Source: DATGSL01 sp964645585 (GTDB taxonomy: Bacteria; Verrucomicrobiota; Verrucomicrobiia; Opitutales; T3Sed10-336). From it: DNA of 64,000 nucleotides. The position numbers and the translations under genes are program-made. Below, piece by piece: positions 1 to 8,060 of this stretch. Under the pieces are notes generated by a model. That model had not been told where the DNA came from and ran no database searches. It saw nothing but the letters and a program-made list of their open reading frames with translations. The stretch covers positions 75,826 to 139,825 of the forward strand of contig CAZYAN010000002.1 of the NCBI GenBank assembly GCA_964645585.1. Reading direction: 5' to 3'. How positions within the stretch are numbered: position 1 is the first letter of the stretch; the number at the start of each line of letters is the position of its first letter.

Positions 1-723
1 AGTCGAGGTGACGATATCCACGCGATCGGCAACGCCAAAATGCTCCGGTGTACCGCGCCCGGTTCGGCCAATAAATCCGGTGGCGTGCGAGTCATCAACC
101 ATGACCAGTGCCTCGTAACGATCGGCGAGGTCGCAGATAGCATCCAGCGGAGCGAGGTAACCGTCCATCGAGAATACGCCGTCGGTCGCGATCATTGTAA
201 ACCGCGCCCCTTGGACAACCGCCTCCTTCAGCTTGGCTTCGAGGTCGTCCATATCGCGGTTTCGATAACGAAAACGCTTCGCCTTGCAGAGGCGGATGCC
301 ATCGATAATGGAGGCGTGGTTCAGTTCATCCGAGAGAATCGCATCCTCCGGCCCAAGCAACGTTTCGAACAGCCCCGCGTTCGCGTCGAAACAGGATCCG
401 TACAGGATCGTGTCCTCCGTGCCAAGAAAGCGCGACAACGCTGCCTCCAAGTCCTTGTGCGTCTCCTGGGTTCCGCAGATAAACCGGACCGACGCCATAC
501 CGTATCCCCATCGGTCGAGCGCCTCTTTCGCGGCGGCAAGGATCGCCGGATGATTCGCGAGGCCAAGGTAATTGTTGGCGCAAAAATTGATCACTTCCTC
601 GCCGGAACGCGTGGTGATTTGTGCCCGCTGGGGTGAAGAAATTACACGCTCGTCTTTAAACAGACCCGCCTCGCGAACCTCGTTTAGTTCGTTCTTCAGA
701 TGTCTTTGAAAGGCGCCGTACAT
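1..723 (-). CDS. kbl: 2-amino-3-ketobutyrate CoA ligase (glycine C-acetyltransferase), 3' part missing
   Basis: Reverse-strand frame opening with ATG at 723 and still open at base 1, so only about 241 N-terminal residues are visible. The translation begins MYGAFQRHLKNELNEVREAG and contains INFCANNYLGLANHP, a GSCFDANAG stretch and VMVDDSHATGFIGRTGRG, all typical of the PLP-dependent alpha-oxoamine synthase family. It stops at VDIVTST, just before the expected PLP-lysine segment. The enzyme cleaves 2-amino-3-ketobutyrate with CoA to glycine and acetyl-CoA in the cytosol. It starts 3 bases after the tdh stop, so the two form a threonine-degradation operon, which strongly supports Kbl over BioF or HemA. 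A full-length family member is about 400 residues. Confidence 0.95.
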   Translation of the reverse strand, partial: MYGAFQRHLKNELNEVREAGLFKDERVISSPQRAQITTRSGEEVINFCANNYLGLANHPAILAAAKEALDRWGYGMASVRFICGTQETHKDLEAALSRFLGTEDTILYGSCFDANAGLFETLLGPEDAILSDELNHASIIDGIRLCKAKRFRYRNRDMDDLEAKLKEAVVQGARFTMIATDGVFSMDGYLAPLDAICDLADRYEALVMVDDSHATGFIGRTGRGTPEHFGVADRVDIVTST

Positions 724-726
724 CGA

Positions 727-1773
727 TCAAATCTCCGTCCAGTCCAGAACCACCTTTCCGCTTTCTCCGCTTTGCATCACCGCGAACCCCTTTTCGAATT
801 CGTCGTAGCGAAAACGATGGGTAATCACGGGCGACAGATGTAAGCCGGACTGAAGCAACACCGTCATCTTGTACCACGTATCGAATATTTGACGGCCATA
901 AATGCCTTTCAGCGTGAGCATACTAAATACGACCTTGTTCCAGTCCAAGTCCATCCGGCCGGAAGGAATTCCCAGAATCGAAATACGGCCGCCGTGCGCC
1001 ATGTTGTCGACCATTGTTCGCAATGCTTGCGGCGCGCCGGACATTTCAAGTCCGATATCAAACCCCTCGGCCATGCCTAGCTCCTTTTGAACCTCCTCCA
1101 TTTTTTCGTCCCGCGCATTCACCGCGCGGCTCGCGCCCATTGATTTCTTCGCGAGATCGAGGCGCCATGGATTCAGATCTGACACAACAACGTGACGAGC
1201 GCCGGCGTGCCGGCAGATCGCCGCCGCCATCAATCCGATCGGTCCCGCACCGGTGATGAGAACGTCTTCTCCGACCAAATCCCATTGCAGGGCGGCGTGG
1301 GCCGCATTGCCAAATGGATCAAAAATACTCGCCAGCTCCAGATCGATCCCCGGCGAGTGTTCCCAGACATTCGCGTTGGGAATCGTGACAAACTCCGCGA
1401 ATGCGCCGGGACGATTGACCCCGATACCCTCGCTGTGATGGCAAAGATGCCGCCGGCCGGCCATGCAGTTGCGACAGCGGCCGCAAACAACATGCCCCTC
1501 GCCGCCGACGATCATGCCCGGGCGGTAATCGTTGACATTGGATCCGACCGCCACGATTTCCCCGACAAATTCATGTCCGACAACCATGGGAACCGGGATC
1601 GTTTCCCGCGCCCAGTGATCCCAATTATAAATATGGAGATCGGTTCCGCAGATGCCTGTTTTAAGCACGCGGATCAGGACTTCGTTGGAATTGTATGAAG
1701 GCAGGGGAACTTCTTCCAGCCAGAGCCCGGGCTCGCGACGGGATTTAACAAGGGCGCGCATGGTACGGCTCAT
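727..1773 (-). CDS. tdh: L-threonine 3-dehydrogenase
   Basis: Zinc-dependent medium-chain dehydrogenase that oxidises L-threonine to 2-amino-3-ketobutyrate with NAD+, feeding the kbl product next door. Visible motifs are the catalytic zinc region KTGICGTDLHIYNWD, GHEFVGEIV, the structural zinc cysteines CGRCRNCMAGRRHLC, the nucleotide fold GAGPIGLMAAA and the C-terminal LSPVITHRF. The length from the chosen ATG is 348 residues, against 341 in E. coli. An in-frame ATG at 1761 (MRALVKSR) matches the E. coli start more closely and is equally possible. The longer open frame to 1878 reads through non-conserved sequence and overlaps the divergent gene. No clear Shine-Dalgarno is seen before either start. 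Transcribed ahead of kbl. Confidence 0.96.
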   Translation of the reverse strand: MSRTMRALVKSRREPGLWLEEVPLPSYNSNEVLIRVLKTGICGTDLHIYNWDHWARETIPVPMVVGHEFVGEIVAVGSNVNDYRPGMIVGGEGHVVCGRCRNCMAGRRHLCHHSEGIGVNRPGAFAEFVTIPNANVWEHSPGIDLELASIFDPFGNAAHAALQWDLVGEDVLITGAGPIGLMAAAICRHAGARHVVVSDLNPWRLDLAKKSMGASRAVNARDEKMEEVQKELGMAEGFDIGLEMSGAPQALRTMVDNMAHGGRISILGIPSGRMDLDWNKVVFSMLTLKGIYGRQIFDTWYKMTVLLQSGLHLSPVITHRFRYDEFEKGFAVMQSGESGKVVLDWTEI

Positions 1774-1889
1774 TGCGAGAGAATAGGTGATTTCGGCCCG
1801 CGGCGGAAGCGGATTATGCAGCCGGCGACATGTTTCGCGCGGTTGGATTGGCGGTTTACATTCGGATACGAATGGCAAGAATGCCGCCT

Positions 1890-4800
1890 ATGAGGATCTC
1901 CCCGGCAGATCGCCGCCTCGCACATTTTTGGATCCGCCGCGGATTCATGGCGATCGTGTGCGCGGCGGCCGCGACGCTTCCCGGGATTCTCATCGGTCAG
2001 CATTTGGACGAAAGCGGTGCCCGGCATGTACGGGGAAGTCCGCCGCGAACGCCGGAAGAGGAGAAACGCGCCTTTCGCTTCCCGCCCGGTTTTTCAATCG
2101 AATTATACGCGTGTGAACCCGACATCGGAAAGCCGATGAATATCGCTTTCGATGCATCGGGTCGTCTATGGGTGACGCAGTCGGCGGAATACCCGATCGC
2201 CGCGGCAGACGGTAAAGGCCGGGACAAGCTGATCGTTATTGAAGACACCGATGGCGACGGACGCGGCGACCGTTTTACCGAATTCGCCAACGATTTAAAT
2301 ATTCCAATTGGAATTCAGCCGATGACCGACGGCGCGGTCGTCTATACAATCCCCAGGCTCACGCGCTTGTATTCGAAGGATGTGCGTGAAGAAGGAGCGG
2401 CGGCGCGCGTGACATTGGCGGGGCCGTTTGGATACGCCGACACGCACGGAATGGTGAATAACCTCCTCCGCGGTTTCGATGGATGGATTCACGCTTGTCA
2501 CGGATTTAACAATACCTCCGCGGTTTCCGCGCGAGACGGACGGGAACTGATCTTGCAATCCGGGAGCACGTTCCGCATCGCGCCGGACGGCAGCCGGATG
2601 GAGATAACCACGACAGGACGTGTGAATCCCTTCGGGCTCGCCTACGATGAATGGGGCTATCTCTACTCCTCGGACTGTCACTCCACTCCGATCTATCAAC
2701 TGATCCGCAGCGCGAATTATCCCACCTTTCACAGTGAAGCATCGGGGATCGGCTACGGTCCGCGCATGATGAAACACAATCATGGGCCGACTGCTGTGGC
2801 TGGACTTGTTTTCTACACCGCGAACCATTTTCCAAGAAAGTTTCAGAACAGCTTTTATACAGGCAACGTTGTCTCCAATCGGATCAAGCGCGATTCGATC
2901 GAGTGGCGCGGGTCGACGCCGGTCGCGGTGAAAGAGGAAGATTTTCTGGTCAGCGACGACCCGTGGTTCCGTCCTGTCGATTTGAAAGTCGGACCGGACG
3001 GAGCGCTGTACGTGGCCGACTTTTACAACCGCATCATCGGGCATTATGAAGTTCCCCTCGACCATCCCGGGCGAGACCGTGTTCGCGGCCGGATCTGGCG
3101 AATCTCGTGGACCGGAGGCGATGATGATCCGACTTCCGATACGGAGACCGCACCGCCTGACTTGCGTGCGGCAGAAGCCGGGGAACTGTTGGAGTACCTC
3201 GGACATCCGGACTTATCGATGCGGTTTCTTGCGGCCAATGAACTGACCGACCGGATTGGCGCGAAAGCGATTCCGGTGCTCCTCGAGGCGGCGCGTGACC
3301 CATCCGATCAGCCAGAGAGGGACGTGATGATCCTATGGGTGCTTCATCGGCTGGACGCGTTGCCCTGGGAACTGCTGATGGAAGCCGCGGAATCCTCGGC
3401 GCCGTTATTGCGCGTCCATGCGCTTCGTGTTCTCCGCGAGGCTCCAGCGCGGACGAGCGGAGCGCGAGCCGTCGCATCGAACGCGTTGAACGATTCGAAT
3501 CCTCACGTGCGGCGCGCGGCAGCCGCGGCACTCGCGACGATGCCTGCCGCGGAACATGTCAAACCGCTGCTCGCGAGCCTGTCGGCAACACCGGCGGGCG
3601 ATACGCATCTTCGCTATACGATCCGGCAGGCTTTGCGTGACACTCTGCGGCGGGAGGAGATTCTCGCGATGACTGTAGCGAGTGAGTGGACCTCGGAGGA
3701 GGCCGAGTCGCTCGCCGGAATTTTGATCGGAGTCGACCATCCGGCCGCCGCCGGTTTCCTAATCGAGCATCTGTCTCGCGCCGGTGTGAACTCGCCCGCC
3801 ACGCGCCGCCGTTTGCGGCACGCCGCTTTGCACGTTCCGGAGGCATCCATGGCGGAGCTTGTGCGGCTCTGCTTAGATTTGGGAGAGACGGACCTGGACT
3901 TTGAGGCGAACCTCCTGGAAACGTTACTCGATGCGATCACGCGGCGCGGGCTGACGCCGAGTTCTGAGGTCGTCGACTGGGGAGTCGCGGTTGCGAGAGT
4001 TCTTCTCGCTTCTTCGAACAGTGAAGAATGGGTTTTCATCGATCATGACGACGGCGCCGCGGGACATGATCCGTGGACCGTGCGTCCCGTGAAATCGGAT
4101 GATGGCGCAGAAGCGCCGTTCCTGACCAGCCGGTGGCTGGATGAGCGATGGACCGGAACGCTACGTTCGAGGCCGTTCCGGCTGCCTGGGAAAATGATCT
4201 TTTACGTTGCCGGACATGCTGGACCTCCTGGCAATCCAGCGCACACGAAGAATCGGGTTCGCCTGCTGCTTGCAGGCGGCGACATTTTGCGACAGGCATT
4301 TCCTCCGCGCGCCGACATTGCCGAACGCGTCGAGTGGACTTTCAGGGAGCATGCCGGGAGGCTCGCTCGGCTGGAGCTGGTCGACGGAGATCCGGCCGGC
4401 GCGTACGCGTGGATCGGCGCCGGGCGTTTCAATATTCGAGATCTGGCGGTTCCGAACGAAGGGACGGGGGACATTCGCTTACAACGACTGCGGGGAATTG
4501 CCATCGCCCGCGCGCTGGGTCGACAGGAGCTGGTTGAGGACGTTACGAGAATCGTTTCGTCTTCTTTGGAGAACACCGACGTCCGGGCGCGCGCGATCGA
4601 GCTCCTGGCGGAGATGGGATCCGATGCGGCACCGTCGGTGCTCGCGAGTGCGCTTGCAGCGGAGAATCCGCTGGAAGTGCGCGAGGCCGCGGCGGCAGCG
4701 CTGGCGCGTTCGCCGTCAGAGAGCGCGATGGAAACACTGGTTCAGACGGGCACTGCGCTGCCGCGCCCGCTTCAGGCGCGGGTCGCCGAGGAACTTGCCG

Positions 4801-5423
4801 CTTCGGAGACCGGCCGTATCCGGCTCCTGGATTTGGTCGACGCCGGCGCTCTGCCGGGCGGCCTGCTTGCCAATCCAGGAATTGCCGCTCGATTCGCGGA
4901 GGATTCGCGGGGCAGCGTCGCCACCCGGTATCGGGCGATCGCGGGAAGTGATGCGGAGGCGAGGGTTCAATTAAAGAAAACGATCGACGCGACGGTCGCA
5001 TCGTTCGATCTGGCGGCGGCGAATCCGGGTGCTGGGCAGGTGCAGTTCGCGCGTCATTGCGCGGCCTGTCACGCGGTGCGCGGAAGCGGAGGACGGGTTG
5101 GACCGCAGCTTGACGGGATCGGGGGTCGCGGGGCGGCGAGCCTCATTGAGAAAATTTTGGACCCGAACCGGAGCGTCGCGGAGTCGTTTCGATTCAGTAC
5201 CTTGCGGCTGGCCGACGGAAAGACGGTTTCAGGGATGGTGAAGCGGGAGGAAGGCCAAGTGCTCGTTCTTGCCGACGCGACCGGCAAGGAGGTTGTCGTA
5301 CCGGCCGGCGACGTTGTCGATCGGCGAGAGTCGCCGGTTTCCCTGATGCCGGCGATTTTCGGCGACATCCTTTCGGAGGAGGAGATTCACGACCTTGTCG
5401 CGTGGTTGCTCGAGCTTCAGTAG
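1890..5423 (+). CDS. PVC-type heme-binding CxxCH protein with beta-propeller and HEAT-like repeats
   Basis: About 1177 residues from the chosen ATG. A basic n-region (RRLAHFWIRR) and hydrophobic stretch FMAIVCAAAATLPGILIG suggest export or membrane anchoring. The next part (RFPPGFSIELYACEPDIGKP, then blocks such as DASGRLWVTQSAEYP and GPDGALYVADFYNRIIGHYE) resembles the glucose/sorbosone-dehydrogenase-like propeller of PVC membrane-bound dehydrogenases. The middle is rich in helical Ala/Leu/Glu repeats of HEAT type. The C-terminus carries one cytochrome c site, CAACH near base 5055, followed by GPQLDGIGGRG and the PVC heme domain ending in EEEIHDLVAWLLELQ. Substrate unknown; a periplasmic oxidoreductase role is inferred. 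Family known mainly from Planctomycetes and Verrucomicrobia. Upstream in-frame starts at 1830, 1872 and 1881 are possible. Confidence 0.88.
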   Translation: MRISPADRRLAHFWIRRGFMAIVCAAAATLPGILIGQHLDESGARHVRGSPPRTPEEEKRAFRFPPGFSIELYACEPDIGKPMNIAFDASGRLWVTQSAEYPIAAADGKGRDKLIVIEDTDGDGRGDRFTEFANDLNIPIGIQPMTDGAVVYTIPRLTRLYSKDVREEGAAARVTLAGPFGYADTHGMVNNLLRGFDGWIHACHGFNNTSAVSARDGRELILQSGSTFRIAPDGSRMEITTTGRVNPFGLAYDEWGYLYSSDCHSTPIYQLIRSANYPTFHSEASGIGYGPRMMKHNHGPTAVAGLVFYTANHFPRKFQNSFYTGNVVSNRIKRDSIEWRGSTPVAVKEEDFLVSDDPWFRPVDLKVGPDGALYVADFYNRIIGHYEVPLDHPGRDRVRGRIWRISWTGGDDDPTSDTETAPPDLRAAEAGELLEYLGHPDLSMRFLAANELTDRIGAKAIPVLLEAARDPSDQPERDVMILWVLHRLDALPWELLMEAAESSAPLLRVHALRVLREAPARTSGARAVASNALNDSNPHVRRAAAAALATMPAAEHVKPLLASLSATPAGDTHLRYTIRQALRDTLRREEILAMTVASEWTSEEAESLAGILIGVDHPAAAGFLIEHLSRAGVNSPATRRRLRHAALHVPEASMAELVRLCLDLGETDLDFEANLLETLLDAITRRGLTPSSEVVDWGVAVARVLLASSNSEEWVFIDHDDGAAGHDPWTVRPVKSDDGAEAPFLTSRWLDERWTGTLRSRPFRLPGKMIFYVAGHAGPPGNPAHTKNRVRLLLAGGDILRQAFPPRADIAERVEWTFREHAGRLARLELVDGDPAGAYAWIGAGRFNIRDLAVPNEGTGDIRLQRLRGIAIARALGRQELVEDVTRIVSSSLENTDVRARAIELLAEMGSDAAPSVLASALAAENPLEVREAAAAALARSPSESAMETLVQTGTALPRPLQARVAEELAASETGRIRLLDLVDAGALPGGLLANPGIAARFAEDSRGSVATRYRAIAGSDAEARVQLKKTIDATVASFDLAAANPGAGQVQFARHCAACHAVRGSGGRVGPQLDGIGGRGAASLIEKILDPNRSVAESFRFSTLRLADGKTVSGMVKREEGQVLVLADATGKEVVVPAGDVVDRRESPVSLMPAIFGDILSEEEIHDLVAWLLELQ

Positions 5424-5496
5424 TTGGGGGCGGGAAGATCCGCGCCGCGGCGTCGAAGAGCTTGACGGCGTGCGAGGGGATTTTGAGAGTAACGAA

Positions 5497-6276
5497 ATGG
5501 TTAATCCGATTCGCACGTTGAAAGCGGGAGAAATGGATGTCGCGGTTTTTGGTGACATCGGTGACATGGGCAAGGCGGCCGCGGCGCATGCGGCCGATGT
5601 CCTCAAGCGCGCGGTTGCGGCCAACGGTTCGGCACGAGTGATTGTGGCGACCGGGAACTCGCAGGTGCCGTTCGTGGAGGCGCTTAAGGAGCACAAGGAT
5701 GTGCCGTGGCAGAAGATCACCGCGTTTCACATGGACGAGTATCTCGGGATTTCGGCCGATCATCCGGCGAGCTTCCGCCGTTGGATTCGTGAGCGAATTG
5801 AAAAAACATTTTCGCCCAAGGAAGTCCATTATCTGAACGGCGAAGCGGAAGACCCGGAAGCGGAATGCCGCCGTTATACGGATCTGTTGAAAGCAGCTCC
5901 GATCGATCTTGTGTGCATGGGAATTGGGGAGAACGGCCACATCGCGTTCAACGATCCGCACGTCGCGAATTTTGAGGATCCGGTTTTCGCGAAAGTCGTG
6001 GAACTTGATGAAGCCTGCCGCAACCAGCAGGTCGGGGAAGGGCATTTCCCGTCGATGGACGCCGTTCCGACTCATGCGCTCAGCCTGACGATTCCGGCGT
6101 TGCTTTCGCCAAACGTGCTCCAGGTTGTGGTTCCAGAAAAGCGAAAGGCCGAGGCAGTAAAGAACACGATCGAAGGTCCGATTGCCACAAGCTGCCCGGC
6201 GAGCATCCTGCGGACGACCAGCAAAGCCAAGATGTTCCTGGATCCCGAATCGGCATCGGGCCTAAGAGCCGGGTAA
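5497..6276 (+). CDS. nagB: Glucosamine-6-phosphate deaminase
   Basis: 259 residues from ATG MVNPIRTLKAGEMDVAVFGD. Converts glucosamine-6-phosphate to fructose-6-phosphate and ammonia in the cytosol. Key motifs are VATGNSQVPFVEAL (phosphate-binding region), FHMDEYLGISADHPASF with the catalytic Asp, CMGIGENGHIAFNDP and the C-terminal ALSLTIPALL. The open frame extends upstream to 5395, but the first 34 residues overlap the preceding gene and are not family-like, so the internal ATG is preferred. The 6-phosphogluconolactonase-like fold is shared with sugar isomerases, but the DEYLG and GENGHIAFNDP pair is specific to NagB-type enzymes. A hairpin with a short T run follows at 6293. Confidence 0.93.
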   Translation: MVNPIRTLKAGEMDVAVFGDIGDMGKAAAAHAADVLKRAVAANGSARVIVATGNSQVPFVEALKEHKDVPWQKITAFHMDEYLGISADHPASFRRWIRERIEKTFSPKEVHYLNGEAEDPEAECRRYTDLLKAAPIDLVCMGIGENGHIAFNDPHVANFEDPVFAKVVELDEACRNQQVGEGHFPSMDAVPTHALSLTIPALLSPNVLQVVVPEKRKAEAVKNTIEGPIATSCPASILRTTSKAKMFLDPESASGLRAG

Positions 6277-6292
6277 GCGGGCAGTAAAGGAT

Positions 6293-6311
6293 AACGCTCG
6301 CTGGCGTTTTT
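6293..6311 (+). terminator. Possible intrinsic terminator after nagB
   Basis: AACGC (6293-6297) and GCGTT (6304-6308) can pair around a six-base loop and run straight into five Ts. The stem is only 5 bp, so it is weak, but its position 16 bases after the nagB stop fits. Confidence 0.35.
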
Positions 6312-6337
6312 CCCTCGAGAAATAGATTGCGTCGAAA

Positions 6338-6631
6338 ATGCCTCGCTCCCGGGCCCACAGGATTGCTTTGGGAGTCGTCGCAATCTGGGGGGCATTTTCG
6401 TACGCATATCTTGGCGTTGAGGACGGTAGTTCTGGATTGAGCCTGCTTGGCTGGATTCATGTGAGCTTCTTTCTGCCGGGCGGCGTTTGCATCCAATTCC
6501 TGAAAGGAAGCCATACAAACGCTGATCTTCCGTTACTAGCGGGAATAAGTTGGATGGCGTATTCTCTGCTGGCGCTCGGTCTTGCTCAATGGATATGCGT
6601 GATCCGGCGTGCCAGACGCAAAGCCGAGTAG
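6338..6631 (+). CDS. Small predicted membrane protein, unknown function
   Basis: 97 residues. It shows hydrophobic segments near residues 8-25 (IALGVVAIWGAFSYAYL), 33-54 and 66-87 (LAGISWMAYSLLALGLAQWI), then ends in a basic tail VIRRARRKAE, as expected for a two- or three-helix inner-membrane protein. It sits alone between nagB and the convergent GCS2 gene. No family is recognised and there is no clear Shine-Dalgarno before the ATG. The alternating hydrophobic pattern is what argues that it is real; the opposite strand here carries only a shadow frame. Confidence 0.4.
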   Translation: MPRSRAHRIALGVVAIWGAFSYAYLGVEDGSSGLSLLGWIHVSFFLPGGVCIQFLKGSHTNADLPLLAGISWMAYSLLALGLAQWICVIRRARRKAE

Positions 6632-6692
6632 GGCCGAGGCAGGCAACCGCGAGTACGTCTCCGGCATGGAGCAAGCTTCTTGGACTCCTTCC

Positions 6693-8012
6693 TTATTCGA
6701 CGACGTGAGAGATGCCGGGCTTACGTGTGTTCACACGCGGCCGAGTCGGGGGCTCGGGCGTCAGGGGCAACAATTTTTGTGATTTCCCAAACTGGCTGAA
6801 AAGCCGGTTTTCCGAAAGACAATCGGCGAGGTTTTCCACAACCGGACCAAAATCGGCCGGGTTTTCACCGGTGAAGGCGAGGAGGCGCGCGGCGAGATTT
6901 CCGTTCGCGAGAATGGCTTCGATTGTCTCGATTTCGCGGGCCGAAAAGTTTTCACGTGGAAGCATTGCGAAAACATAACGCCAGAAGTCGCCGGCCGTAC
7001 GGCAGCTTTCGGGCAACTGGAAGGCTTCGCTCAGCTCTGGTAATAGCAGCGGCGCGTCAAAGCCTGAACGAACCACCTGCAGCAATTGTTCTTTCCGGAG
7101 GGACGTCGGCGAAGCCAGCGCCCAGGCGCGCAGCTCCGCAGCGAAGTCTGTCACCAAATACCGGATACTTTCAATGATCAAACGGCTGAGCGCGAGGTCG
7201 GCCCGCGGACATTCCTGGACATCGAGGAGGCGAATCTCGATCGCATTTCGGTCGAATCGGGCAATTGCGCCCCGCGAATTGAGCCACTCGTGCTGCAGAA
7301 TGCCTTCGGGATCGAGCGGGCGGATCTGCGCGAACATCGGCGCGAGAATATTCTCGCGATATTCTTGTTCGGAGAAAACGGGCTCCGGGATGATGTCGCC
7401 CGCTATCAGGGGACAGCGCGATTGATTGAATCGGTAAGTGTCGATCCGGCTGTCTAGAAGCCCGGTCACCTTCCCATCCCGAAACGGACTGCCCGCCGCG
7501 AGTGCTGGAACCAGCGGCAAGACTACGAGGACCGCCGAGTGGAGGAGCGCGAATTCTTCATCGCCATGGAAAGGCAGATTGATGTGACAGCTCTGGAGAT
7601 TGAACCAGCCGTGACCGCGGCAGTCGAAGATTCTGTCGTACAGTTCGTAGATCTCGCGGCTGCCGTGAGGCCAAATTTTTGATTCGACCGCCGGGTCCAT
7701 CGTCGGATGCATCGGTCCCGGGAGAAGCCGGCAGCTGTGCTTCGCCAAGATCGCATTGCTCAGACGAATCGCTTCCACGAGATCATTTTCAAGCTGAACA
7801 AAGTCGGCGGCAGGCTCCGACGTTCTGAGCTCGAAAACATGCGCGGCCAGTTCGTTGGAAACCTCGCATGCGCCGATCGTGCAATCACTCGCGGCTTCGC
7901 CGCACAGGGCGATCATGATCTGATCGGTCAGCGGCGCGACGCGTCCGTCGGCTTTGCGGACGATCATGTATTCGAGTTCGATCCCGAATTTTTCGAAGAG
8001 ACGGAAAGGCAT
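6693..8012 (-). CDS. GCS2-type glutamate-cysteine ligase / carboxylate-amine ligase
   Basis: 439 residues. The N-terminus LFEKFGIELEYMIVRKADG and the central SCHINLPFHGDEEFALLHSA, with IEIRLLDVQECPRADLALS later, match the glutamine-synthetase-like fold of the glutamate-cysteine ligase family 2. Such enzymes use ATP to join the gamma-carboxyl of glutamate, or a related acid, to an amine such as cysteine. No glutathione synthetase lies beside it. Instead it is third in a run with a RimK-like ligase and a C39-like peptidase on the same strand, 48 bases after the RimK stop. That context argues for a special peptide or amide product rather than ordinary glutathione synthesis. The exact acid and amine substrates cannot be read from the sequence. 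Confidence 0.85.
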   Translation of the reverse strand: MPFRLFEKFGIELEYMIVRKADGRVAPLTDQIMIALCGEAASDCTIGACEVSNELAAHVFELRTSEPAADFVQLENDLVEAIRLSNAILAKHSCRLLPGPMHPTMDPAVESKIWPHGSREIYELYDRIFDCRGHGWFNLQSCHINLPFHGDEEFALLHSAVLVVLPLVPALAAGSPFRDGKVTGLLDSRIDTYRFNQSRCPLIAGDIIPEPVFSEQEYRENILAPMFAQIRPLDPEGILQHEWLNSRGAIARFDRNAIEIRLLDVQECPRADLALSRLIIESIRYLVTDFAAELRAWALASPTSLRKEQLLQVVRSGFDAPLLLPELSEAFQLPESCRTAGDFWRYVFAMLPRENFSAREIETIEAILANGNLAARLLAFTGENPADFGPVVENLADCLSENRLFSQFGKSQKLLPLTPEPPTRPRVNTRKPGISHVVE

Positions 8013-8060
8013 TGGGGATTTTCGATTTTAAATTTTTGATTTTAGATTTTTTTGGGGGCG
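8013..8060. repeat. AT-rich short-word repeat between the RimK and GCS2 genes
   Basis: A run of variants of the word GATTTT (GATTTTCGATTTTAAATTTT, then TTGATTTTAGATTTTTTT) in otherwise GC-rich DNA. It separates two genes of one likely operon. It might slow transcription or supply an unstructured leader, but no function is shown. The same kind of degenerate word repetition occurs in other intergenic gaps of this window. Confidence 0.55.

Noticed and set aside
40..636. 198-residue plus-strand open frame at the left edge
   Set aside because: It is the reverse-strand shadow of kbl, whose translation is plainly family-like.
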